A DNA stretch of 64,000 bases from Fomes fomentarius (taxonomy: Eukaryota > Basidiomycota > Agaricomycetes > Polyporales > Polyporaceae). The stretch is from contig JABYQN010000019.1 of the NCBI GenBank assembly GCA_022606135.1, positions 62,001 through 126,000 of the forward strand. Direction: 5' to 3'. Positions within the stretch are counted from its first letter, which is position 1, and every line of letters starts with the position of its first letter. A program made the position numbers and the translations under genes. The notes under the pieces are model-generated. The model saw only the letters and a list, made by a program, of their open reading frames with translations, ran no database searches and was not told the DNA's origin. Of the stretch, positions 54,400 through 64,000 are shown piece after piece.

Positions 54400-54830
54400 G
54401 ATGGGGACGATGGGTTTGGCTATCGCCGACTTGAGGTGAAGAGACTTCAAGGACTTTCTGCCAGTTCTTCTTGATCACGAGACGAGGAAGTTGATGCCTA
54501 ACGAAAAACAAGATGAACAAGTACAAGAATGCACGGGGTTAGGATGTGGAAACGTAATTAGTATGACGTTGCCGAGCACCTGGTCTTCAGACTGCCACCC
54601 GCTGGACGTGGTAGACAGCGACACCCAAGTAGAGGACCTTCTTCAAAAGTTGACAATCGAACATACTGCCGGGGGTATGATGAGTCATAAAATGAGGCTG
54701 TGATACGGGTATACAAGACATGTTACGCACTTGACAATTTTCGAGAAACACTTCTTGTCACCGTTGGCCTCGCCGGCGGCGAGAAGGTCGCGGATGGAGC
54801 CTGGCAAGGTCAACACTGAAACCCTGCTTG
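54400..54830 (-). pseudogene. RPL10A pseudogene with internal deletion (exons 2, 5-6)
   Basis: Reads GSIRDLLA and EANGDKK (exon 2 homologue) and a retained GTGCGTAACATGTCTTG intron start. It jumps to LKKVLYLGVAV (exon 5) and ends with an exon 6 homologue (INFLVS; AAGAAGAACTGGCAGAA). Stops and frameshifts throughout. Confidence 0.8.
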
Positions 54831-55130
54831 GGCTGTGTGAAGCTCTTCGTGAAATGGGGTGCACATTGTCAATGAGTATATGACACACCTTATACTCGCT
54901 GTTCGCCCCTACTAGGCAGACATTGGCGGGTGGTCCGATGTGACTAGTCACACACAGTGTGTCACACGCTTATCAATCACATAGCTTGTACTTACTGTCA
55001 GACTTCAGCCTCGATCTTCCACATCTTCCTCCGCCCCGACGTGTGCTGAGTAGCGCTGACCGGTGGTGAGGGTGCTGAGTCAGCACCCTCAGCATTTTCC
55101 GGCTTTCCTGATGCCAGTACGTGCTAAGGC
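54831..55130. other. Intergenic, no gene seen
   Basis: Contains a near-perfect palindrome at 55067-55091. Confidence 0.5.
55067..55091. repeat. Palindrome, 12-bp arms
   Basis: TGAGGGTGCTGA, one G, then TCAGCACCCTCA. It could form a cruciform or hairpin; not followed by a T-run. Confidence 0.9.
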
Positions 55131-56478
55131 GATGCAATGTCATCATTTCAACGAACATGCCACTGACAAGCTCACGAGTGAGCGTATGAATAGACCAATA
55201 TGTCTCGCTCTCGAACTAGTGGTGCGTTGCATCTGTGACACCTACGTGCGTGCATCAGTAATTTCAACTTTTTCTGAAAAGTCTGACACAGACATTTCAG
55301 ACCCATCAGACCGCAAATCAGATGTCATCAGACACGTCAGATCTCCAGATTTCAGACATGCGTTTGGACGCCGTCAGACATTTCCACTCTTGTGTTGTTC
55401 ATCCATCTCCTAGCTCCGCGCTGGCACCATATTTTGCACATGTTCGACATTGAGTGTAATCTACCTCCTCCAACCCTAAGTTTGTCCAAATACGTGCTCG
55501 TACTCGTGCAAAAACTGCAGCAAGCCAAAATAAAGCCGAAATTGGCATTTAACTGCGAGTTCGCCCTTCAGCATACAAACGGCTGTGAGGTTTGAGAATA
55601 TTCTGGGTATAATCAATCATTGCGCTATTATCTGTGATCTACACTTGTTTCTATGACCCTCTGAAGGTATGTGTATGGTACAGATGAATTCGCGTTCAGT
55701 ACGATGACATAGGCGCCCAATGACAGTGCCACAGACGCTGTCAGAGGCGCCAGAAAAACGTGCGTGGCGCCACGCCTGTCTCCTCCGAATCCGAACCACC
55801 AGTGGAACCGTACACGTAAGTCTCGCGTAGTATATGGGTGCCACCGGGAGCCTCAGGACGATTGTGGTCCTGACCGGTGATCCTCGGGCGGCTTCTGAGC
55901 CGCCCCGTGTGCACAGAGAAGGGGGAGATTGACTACAGCCTGTGTGAAGCTCGACCACATTGTGACTGATGCATGATCCACGCAGCATCAGGAGAGACTA
56001 CTGTATGCCAATCTCATGAGATTCGTCGCTGTCCCGGTCATATGATTGACATCGTTCACCGCAGAGTTGGACTTGCTCCCCAAGCTCGCAGGTCGCGCTG
56101 TTCGCCGATGGAGCTGGCACCAATACAGCGCAATCTCCTGACCGCATTCATTACCACATAAGTCGTATCCCGGAAGGACGAGGTGAGAGTTGGGCATACG
56201 GATATCCGTACCGCCTCGTGCGATTGTGGTCGATTGACGTTGCTTCCCTTCAACGTTGACAACGGTGGGTTGTCCGAGTGCTGAACGGTGCTAAGCCGAG
56301 GACGTACTATCCTAGGCCGATTGCTGTGAAGCCGCTATCGATTGCATCCCCTGTGTTCCAAGTTCTCTCTCAAGCACGAGTCTGATACGCAGCTGTGCCC
56401 CAGCACGGCTTTATAAGCCCAGTCAGAACATCGACGCCAATCCTTCACCACTACCCACTATCCTCCCATACTCCAACC
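55130..56478 (+). promoter_or_regulatory. Upstream region of lectin copy C, shared with A and B
   Basis: Homologous in inverse orientation to the region upstream of the lectin gene in A and B (AACGAACATGCCACTGACAA, CTCGCTCTCGAACTAGT, ACCGCAGAGTTGGACTTGC). TATAAG at 56412-56417 lies 62 bp before the ATG. A stretch at 55265-55385 is rich in TCAGAC and CAGAC words and is not shared with A or B. Confidence 0.6.
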
Positions 56479-57931
56479 ATGCCAACTCAGGTATTGTCCA
56501 ATAATGCTGATGTCGCCGTACCTCCAACCTATCATGTAGACGCCGGTGAACTACGGTATCTACACCATCACAAATGCCATGTTCTCCAAGGTGCTTGATA
56601 TGAGCAAATCAAATACCTCACGTGTGTGGGGATTCAAGGCGCTCAACGGGGAAAACCAATTGGTGAGGTTCGTCGCAGTATGTCATGTAGATGATGCCTG
56701 ACTGCCCATGCGTAGTGGATCTTCGAGCAGGAGTCGGGCGGTTGGGTTATTCGCAACCTCGAACGGCCTAATCTGTATATTGGTCTGGCGAACAGCAACA
56801 ACAAGAACAACGGTTCCGAGCTCGCGATGGTGCAGCACAGCTTGCGCATTGTCTGGGAAGTCATGGTCGCCACGAACGGCTCCGTTCGGTAAGTCCATTC
56901 GCAGAATTATGCACCAGTACTTCTGGTTGCCAACGTTGGGCTCTACGTAGCATTGGCCTCTTAGGCAACCGTAGCATGGGGTTCGATCTCGACAAGCGCA
57001 GCGGTAGCCAGGACCGCACACATGTGACAATCTGGCACCACAATGTCAATGGCGCGCAGCAGCGTTGGTATCTCGACTCGTTTGGCATCTGGAACGGCGG
57101 CCAGTCCCAGCCCCAAACCGGCCAGCGTACGCAGACGCCGGTGAACCGCGGCATCTACACCATCTCAAATGCCATGTTCCCGAAAGTGCTAGATATGAGC
57201 AAATCAAATAACACACACGTGTGGGGATTCAGCCCGCTCAATGGTCCAAACCAGTCGGTGAGTTTCGTCGCAATATGGGATGTAGATTCCGCCTGACCGC
57301 CATGATACGTAGTGGATCTTCGAGCAGGAATCGGGCGGCTGGGTCATTCGCAGCCTCGCACGGCCTGATCTGTATCTTGGTCTGACAAACCGCAACAACC
57401 AAATCAACGGTTCCGAGCTCGCGATGGTGCAGTATGGCATGCGCATCGTCTGGGAGGTCATGGTCGCCCTGAATGGCTCCGTTCGGTGAGTTATACCTAC
57501 GGCCTCTATCACTTGATTGCATCGACACTCGGATTTCTGCTGGTTTTGACAGGATTGGTCTTATTAACTCGCGCAACATGGAGATCGATCTCAGCAAGCG
57601 CAACGGCGCGCAAGATCGCACAGCTGCCACCATCTGGAATCACATTGCGAATGCGACGCAGCAACGCTGGTACCTCACGTATGTCGGTACATACTAGTGC
57701 TTCCCATAAATACAAGTATATTCTATTATACTGAAAGGTATATTATGAGGTACGACTAAACACAGCAACGACCGTACTGTTCTTGCCCATAGTACGTACC
57801 GCAGCGGCACGCAGTCATTCGTGCAGTCTAACTCGATGCAGGCGCCGGTATTGTACGTTCAACGCAGCGGTCGGGGGGATCGTCCATCAGCGAGCAGACT
57901 CAGTCATCAGCTCTTCCAGCCAGTAGAATGA
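56479..57931 (+). CDS. Beta-trefoil lectin protein without ADP-ribosyltransferase, copy C
   Basis: Seven exons: 56479-56490 (ATG plus three codons), 56540-56662, 56716-56888, 56951-57257, 57313-57485, 57553-57678 and 57793-57931. All phases match and no stop intervenes; 350 residues. It covers the lectin units that follow the catalytic domain in copies A and B (GIYTITNA, VLDMSKSN, WIFEQESGGW, DLDKRSGSQDRTHV, QQRWYL twice). The first intron is the homologue of the intron just before the first lectin unit in A and B, so the whole catalytic region is missing. The C-terminus (VQRSGRGDRPSAS) is unlike the other copies. Likely a cytoplasmic or unconventionally secreted glycan-binding protein, comparable with fungal defence lectins; ligand unknown. 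Confidence 0.75.
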
Positions 57932-59204
57932 CAGTCTAGCGGTGAGGCTAGTGCGTGTACCGGAACATGCGGGACACAAAAGAGACGACCGCAGGGCGTG
58001 AGGCGTGCAGGCAGTGACCGCGCAGGCAGGTGTAGGTTTGAAATGCGGTACGAAACAGGTCAGCGAAGGTGAGTTTCGATCCATTAAATAACTGCAAACA
58101 TTGACTGGCATCTATCGATGATAGGAATGACCTGGATGTACTCCCATTCCGAATGCCTGAGTAATTGTGAGCTCACCGCGGAGGACGTTGTGTCCTTACG
58201 ACGTTCACCGGAACGACCGAGGCCCACTGGTGGTGCATCCGGGAGCTGGAAGGTCGCAACACTGCCCTTCGCGTCGCTTGCAACAGTATCTCCGCTATCC
58301 GACAGATCCCTGAAGTCTGTTGGACTCGTTCTCCCGGCAATTGTACGCTGGCAACTTGGCAGGGGGTAGCGAGGGGATGCGCTTGCCCAATGTGCTCCTC
58401 CTCTCCGTCACCTCCGGGTCCATCAGGGTCACTGCGCAAGTTGTCACCGTCGACGAGCGCGAGACCAGTCAGCATAATCTCTTCAAGTTAGTACATACCA
58501 TCAGACAGGCTATCGAGGCGGTATTCACCCCACCTCTACTTCACGGGGCACAGGTAAATTGACGCGGACCGCCGCGACTTACAGCGACCTGCCGCAAGTG
58601 GACGCAAATTAACGCGGAAATTTACGCGACCTAATACAAGACGTACCATCATCCACCGTGGATGAAAAACTCAAACAGGAGTATGGTCGGTCAGATCCAG
58701 TGAGGGGCGCAACTGAGGAGGGTGAGCGCCGTTGTCGTGGGTGATGGAAGCGCTCAGAGTTTATTTCAGTCGAGGATAGCTCGTATGTCTCGTATAGCAA
58801 CACGAAGCCACCATATGTCAAAACGAACTATTTAATCATACCAGCAACACATAGCAAGCCCTTAACAGATACATCAAAAGCTCCTAGGGCCATCTGCGAT
58901 TGTATAATAATTCATATAGTGATGTGGTATCCTGTCTGAATCGTGTAGTTTGTGAGGCTTTCTAGTTCATCGACGTACGTATTTGAGAGAGAGTCGCGTG
59001 GACGCGTTTCGCAGGTCACCCCTTCGCCTCTCAGCGTGCGTGAGGTGCCATATCACTGGTCAGTTGTCCATGTGACGAACGACAAGATCGCAGGTCCTAC
59101 TCCCTCAGTCTCACTATCCGGATGTCGCTCTCGCCCTGTCGCAGTGACACGATGTTGTTGAGTTGAGCTGTGCATGAGCCAATCATGGAGATGCCCCCGG
59201 CTCA
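57932..59204. other. Intergenic, no gene seen
   Basis: Open frames near 58118-58560 show no motif, splice or paralog support. Short GACGCGGA/GACGCAAATT words around 58560-58625 form a small degenerate repeat. Confidence 0.35.
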
Positions 59205-59455
59205 TGTGACGCAAACGGGGACGGTCCAGCACTACTTGGTGACAGCGTTGACTCCCACCCTCCCACGTCGATTAGGCGGGCTTCGCCACCGTCTTCCACT
59301 CCTTCGCAGACACGTTCAAGTGGGATGGCTGCTTGTGGCTCACACTGGACGCAGACGCGTTCCCCGAGGTCAAGTGGAATTCTGCAAGGCATACGTACAG
59401 TCACCTTCACTACCACTCCGACAATGAGTGGGATATCGGCAGCAGCGTACATGTT
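59205..59455 (+). pseudogene. Mosaic fragment of the DUF5695-like gene
   Basis: Three pieces of the gene at 46360-49386 are joined: GACGGTCC...CACTACTTGGTGAC (parent about 47565), then TTCCACTCCTTCGCAGACAC and AAGTGGGATGG (parent about 48908-48945), then TGGCTCACACTGGACGC (parent about 49132) to about 49250. Internal stretches are deleted. Confidence 0.75.
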
Positions 59456-59469
59456 GTGATCGGTGTACT

Positions 59470-62176
59470 CTACTGGACATCCTGGTCTTCCTCATCCCCG
59501 CTATACTCATCCTGGTCATCCTCATCATCATTGTCCTCATCGTCGTTGTCCTCATTGTCGTCCTCCTCCTCGTCGTCCTCCTCCTCGTCGTCCTCCACCT
59601 CGTCATCCTCATCGTCCAGATCCTCGTCGACCGCATCCTCGTCGACCTCATCGTCATCGTCATCATCCTCATCCTCATCCTCATCCTCGTCGCCCTCAAC
59701 AGCCCTCTCTGACCCGCGCTCTCTTCTCTCGCCCGAGGGCCCTGCCTGAGGCTGCCGACGCTTGTTTCTAGAGTCGTTGGACTTAGAATTTGTTGCTTCG
59801 TGCACTTGTAAGACAATGCCGGGTTTAGGCAAGGTGGCGATGACATTCGCATGCTGCTCCTTCGTTATCTGACCCATTTTTGTTACCTGACGTGTTCTCG
59901 GGCCGCCCAAGCGTATAGCCGGCTTCTTCTGCAGCTCGGGATCTGTCCCGCTCTCAAGTGGCAGCAGGGGAAGGTCGGCAATTAGGTCGGCAATTAGGTC
60001 CTGGGGTCTGTAAATCCATGTTATCGATTGCACCGTCTTACGCCGCACCCGGGAGCTGGTGCCAGTTGCATTGTCGGTATCCGACCCTTCGAGGTCTGCC
60101 AGGGTTCCTGCGTCCAAGTCGCAGCCGTCACGGACGAGCTTCTGGACAGCTACGGACGGGGCAGTACCCTCAGGCTCCGGGGACTGGTCATGAGCAACGG
60201 GCAAGTGATCAGCCTGAGGTTGGCTGACGGAGGGGTGAGATTGCGACACATCGGGAGCAGGAGCGTCTTCGACAGCGATAGTGTCGGAGCCTGACACTGT
60301 GACAGTGGTACTAGCGGTGGATAGGACTGCTTGAGGGGCAGAGGGGGCAGGAGCATGCACTGTGTCGTCGGCGAAGGGAGGAGCGCTCGGGATTGATGGT
60401 GCCACGAGTGGTTCAGACTCGTCATCGTCCAGGTCATCAACGAAGTTGCTCCAACCAGGTGCCACACTAGCCACTTCACCAGCTTTATCGTGCCCTTTGG
60501 CCCGGGCTTGCTTCTTTGGCGCATTGGCCCGGGCTCGCTTCTTTGGCGCATCGGCCTCGAGATCAGCAGCTTTAAGGTCTGAAAGCCGACCTTTCCGCTT
60601 GCCACTCTTACGCGCCGGTGGTTGTGCATCAGGTGGTTGGCCAGAGTCCACAACGGTGCCCATCAGATCTGTAGAGGCAACACCTCCTGCGCTGCCGTGC
60701 AATTCTGTAGGTGGAGTTGTCTTGAAGCGAGCTCGGGACGACGAGTGATTGGGAGCATGAGGATGGATAGTCGAGGATGACATGGGCGCCAGTGTAGGGG
60801 CAAGGGACTGAACGGTCTCCGATGTCGCTGTAGTCGTCACTGTAGGAGAAATAGACGGGGCAGTGGTGACTGCCGGTATTATGTCGGAGGTTACTGAGAA
60901 TACTGTTGCTGTAGCAGTACCGTGGGGTGGGCGACTCGGATTTTCCTGCAGTGGTCATATACGGTTAAAATCAACACCATGATGGTGATCTTCATGTTGA
61001 TATCGCACATACCTCAGGTTTCAGCCGCTGCCGTTCACCCTTTGGAACGTACTCTGACTCATTGGCTTTGTCAGAAGGTACTTGAGTCTTCTCTCCTCCG
61101 AGATAGTTCTTAATATCTTCCTTGAATTTCTTGGCAGTATGCTCCATCACAAATTGCAGCTATATGCCAGTATGTCAGGAATTGGTCAGATGGTTCAACT
61201 GTGTAGACTTACACCCTTGTCTGCTCCTGTTTCCATCGGGGTCACAGGATGGAACCATGGAACCTTACTTGACAGGTTGAGGTCTTTGTAGGGGAGATGC
61301 ATAGCAGCAAGGATCTGGGGGACCAAGTCACTCTTGATTTATCATCACTGATCGTGAACATCGGCTGGAACAAGTAGTGAACTTTCGGTGCAAGACGGCG
61401 CCTCTATCTCATTACATCAGTAAGTTGAGGCTGAAGAGGCAAGCAGTGTCCATACCTCTGTTAGAACATGTTTAGCATATTCTGGGTCAAGCGTCCATTT
61501 CTTGAAGTATTCGTTCCGCGTGAATTCGAAGACGGAGAAGACGGGGCCAGAGGAGAAACAGATAAATAGATGTTGTTCAGGGAGTACTGGTGGGCTAGAT
61601 TCTCTGAAGGATTTTTCTGCGTAGGCTTCGATTGAATCGTAGTAGCTGGTGAGAGAAGCCTTAGCCAGGAAAGTTGCTTTTTTCCAGAACTTTGAGACAG
61701 ATAGCCTGGGACCCTGCCAATTATTCAAGCCAGATAACGGTTTGGCTTCCCACACCAAACCCATGGAAGGGCTGACATCCACACGCTGAACATAGGCACC
61801 AAAGTCGGGAATGGCCTTGTTAGGGATCAGGTTGAATTGTGGTACCAGACCAATGGTTGTGGTCGGGGTGGACATCGCAAGGGCAAACATGAACAATAGC
61901 TCGGAGATGAAGCCATACGTTCGCCACTCTTCCTTGGGAGATTTCATAGCAAACTTGAATGCGCATAACGCCCGACGATCCATATCAGCCTTCTCAATAT
62001 GCAGGACCTGAGTCGAGGGTAGAAAGATGGGTTAGTCGATCTGATCTGATACTACATACTAGCAGTACTAGTAGCGCGACTCTCCGTGACGGTCATAATC
62101 AACTTGAAGGACATACATCATCGAGGGAACTTGCAGACACAGATGCCTGGCATTCCGGAATGAGATTCATAGACAT
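59470..62176 (-). CDS. PD-(D/E)XK-like domain protein with acidic tail, one apparent frameshift
   Basis: Exons 62176-62117, 62007-61456, 61403-61213, 61159-61013 and 60945-59470, about 806 residues. The N-terminal domain shows IPDFGAYVQ followed about 20 residues later by LVWEAKPL, the PD...(E)xK layout of restriction-endonuclease-like folds, then FICFSSGPVFSVFEFTR. The next exons (LQFVMEHTAKKFKEDIKNYL, PSDKANESEYVPKGERQR) lead into about 490 residues of disordered sequence with nuclear-type basic patches (KSGKRKGR, PKKRARANAPKKQARAK) and a 70-residue Asp/Glu tail. Exon 3 is 191 nt, but the phase-0 junctions on both sides need a multiple of three. The protein-like frame changes near 61345 (FTISDDKS to SDLVPQILAAM), so one base seems missing. 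Either a recent pseudogene or a sequence error. Confidence 0.6.
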
Positions 62177-62331
62177 GATGCCTTGAGATCTGAGGACGTA
62201 GTGGCAAGCGGCAAGTTCAAACGCGCGAACCATGCGCGCTACTAGTCATTGTCAAGGGCGCTAGATTATCAGTCTCGGCGCCTCGAAGTCGAACAATCCT
62301 TGCCTTTCGACGACTTGCACCATCTGTGACC

Positions 62332-63221
62332 ATGTCTCAATCCACTCGCTATCCAGAGCCGGTCTGTCCTCATCAGAGCTTCATTGTGCTGCTGCACTTA
62401 TACACAGCTTTAGGGTATCTGGGAAGACTGGCATCCACCATTCGAATTCTTGCCCTCGTGCTACGTACCCAACCACGACGACGACAACACTTATTCACAA
62501 CGAATGCCTCTCCTTTCGTATGGCATTGGCTTCAACCGCAGTGATGCAGCCGAGTTTGTGCGCGACAACAATCTTCTCACAAAGTATCAACAAGAACTCG
62601 ACGCAAAGGGCCCGGCCGAATACTACGACTCTGTCATGGCCACTGTCGATCACATCATCAGCCAGGCCAAGCTTCCTGGCGCAAAGCTCGCTTACCCCTT
62701 CTCAGACGACTACGAGTTCGTCTTGGAGATATGGACGAACTACAACATGCGCGGGGTTCGCCGTTCGTACAGGGATCCGAAGGCGCAAGTGAAGAAGGCG
62801 TCTGAACTGTTTGGTGGCAGGCCAGTCCTTTGGTGGTGGACAGTGGAGCAGAGCTGTTCTCGCACGTGAGTTGTGTTGTTTGCATCTTGTCTGTCTAAGT
62901 TCACGTGTGGCGCGCAGAGGTGAAGAATGGCCGAGTTCTTGGATGTACGCCAAACTTGTTGCGCCAGAGTATCGAGCACGGCTTGGACCGAAAATCTGGG
63001 CTAAATGGGAGAAACATTGTGGGCACTACAATGACATACGAGGTCTGGATGTTGACGATCCCGAGTTGGATGTGGAATACGAGGATGAGGATGAGGACGA
63101 TGAAGACGAGGAAGACGAGGAAGACGAGGATGACGAGGATGACGAGGACGACGAGGATGACGAGGGCGACAATCGCGAAGCAGTTGAGGGCGATAAGGTG
63201 AGGGCTGGGAACCACCGGTAG
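62332..63221 (+). CDS. Acidic-tailed cassette protein, copy 3
   Basis: Exons 62332-62361, 62414-62865 and 62918-63221; 261 residues. Same motifs as copies 1 and 2 (WHPPFEFLPSCYVPNH, PLLSYGIGFNRSDA, FGGRPVLWWW, WPSSWMYAKLVAP), but more changes in the middle (RDNNLLTKYQQELDAKGPAE). The acidic tail is different again in length. RPL10A sequence is found only downstream (63470-63720); upstream lies the nuclease-like gene, whose divergent ATG is 155 bp away. Confidence 0.7.
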
Positions 63222-63469
63222 GCTTCGGCCGGCCTGGGGTGATGGCGAGACGAGAAAGTCGACGTAAGTGACCTGTTCGTGTCAGTCACTCTGGCAGTTG
63301 CTGATGGCGTCCTGCAGTGGCCGTGTTTGTGTCGTTTGATCTCATGTACATGTCCTGTCTCAAATCAAGGATTTCGCATTGTTCTCGAACCTCCGAGTGC
63401 AGCAAGGACTTATGAACTCCGCCGGCGCATCTCTCTCCGCGTAACAGTCACGTCCCCGTGGCACGTTCA

Positions 63470-63720
63470 AAAGGGGATCAAGCAGATTCTGCGTCCTCCT
63501 TCGCCCCGGTCTCTGTGTATGCCTTTCGTTTCTCCTCTCTTCAATATCTCGGCGCGTGTACGTGGCAGTCGGCACATTGCTCACCCCGAGGATCTCGCGA
63601 ACCAGCTCAACACGGTATGCTCTACTATCAAGTTTCAGGTGAGGGAGGTCCTCTGCTTGGGTATCACCGTCGAATGGCGGAAGAGGGCTCAGCAACGTGT
63701 CATGCTGAGTACGTATCCCC
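63470..63720 (+). pseudogene. RPL10A fragment (exons 4-5), downstream of cassette copy 3
   Basis: GGGATCAAGCAGATTCTGCG (exon 4 end), GTGTATGCC intron remnant, then exon 5 (HPEDLANQLNTVCSTIKFQV, VLCLGITV) up to the GTACGT donor at about 63710. Confidence 0.85.
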
Positions 63721-64000
63721 ATCCCTCTGTGTGAAATTTCCACTCACTTGAAGGGCATCCCCGCACTCGCAATAGAACAGTGCAGCGCTTGTTTCATGCA
63801 GTACCTGAGGACGAAGGAAGTGCGGAACCGGTCTCCAACGCAATCGCTCACATCTCTTGGCCGTCGTGCATCTCTCTGTCATCAGCCACCATCCTTCCTG
63901 AAAGCGACGCCCTCAATGACAGTTACCAGTTGCGTGTGTGGCCTGGGCAGAGATAAGCTGTGAAGCCTCTGCCTACACCCCAGTCGTGGCTCGTCCTGCG
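63721..64000. other. Shared RPL10A-fragment 3' flank
   Basis: Same flank as 54061-54399 and 50180-50440; runs to the window end. Confidence 0.5.

Noticed and set aside
54148..54474. Frame starting MQYMRTPHIEG with a hydrophobic segment
   Set aside because: The same region in the other RPL10A-fragment flanks (50180-50440, 63750-63960) does not keep the frame.
58118..58600. Possible gene on either strand
   Set aside because: Open frames on both strands, but no recognisable motif, no paralog and no consistent splice model.
59428..59771. Plus-strand frames rich in Ile/Val/Leu or His/Pro/Arg opposite the acidic tail
   Set aside because: They are complements of GAG/GAT repeats; the same artefact appears opposite every Asp/Glu tail (50960-51292, 53245-53553, 62901-63215).

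Overview
The window looks like nuclear DNA of an agaricomycete (mushroom- or polypore-type basidiomycete). Evidence: many short (about 50-70 nt) GT-AG introns, often with CTAAC- or CTGAT-like branch sites; a six-exon RPL10A; YIF1; a fungal sphingolipid C9-methyltransferase; RicinB-type beta-trefoil lectins; and a PIF/Harbinger transposon with the MYB-like companion protein common in this group. I cannot name the species. Exon limits below come from splice signals, reading phase and comparison of paralogs inside the window, not from transcripts.

Layout. 0-8 kb: a tandemly duplicated gene of unknown function with two helical repeats (copy 1 broken by a stop), a deaminase-like gene on the minus strand with one in-frame stop, and a tRNA-derived element. 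8-13 kb: an inverted duplication carrying two protein-kinase-like genes. 14-23 kb: ordinary genes. Two sphingolipid C9-methyltransferase paralogs lie in opposite orientation around an unknown gene and YIF1. 23-29 kb and 37-44 kb: a segmental duplication (A and B) carrying a gene for a PARP-fold ADP-ribosyltransferase fused to beta-trefoil lectin repeats. Between A and B sits a degenerate Harbinger element (30.4-36.6 kb) whose right terminal repeat is split by a 701-bp TA-flanked element. 44.5-49.4 kb: intact RPL10A and a secreted DUF5695-like protein. 50-55 kb and 62-64 kb: three copies of a three-exon gene with an acidic tail, each embedded in or next to RPL10A fragments. 55-58 kb: a third copy (C) of the lectin locus that has lost the ADP-ribosyltransferase part but keeps an open lectin gene. 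59-62 kb: a gene with a PD-(D/E)XK-like motif and a long acidic tail, with one apparent frameshift.

The housekeeping genes (methyltransferases, YIF1, RPL10A) act in unrelated processes. What unites the rest is repeated local duplication of genes with conflict- or effector-like domains: a deaminase fold, ADP-ribosyltransferase plus lectin, a nuclease-like fold, kinase-like proteins and acidic-tailed proteins. The strongest candidates for undescribed biology are the ADP-ribosyltransferase-lectin family with its lectin-only derivative, and the cassette nested in RPL10A.
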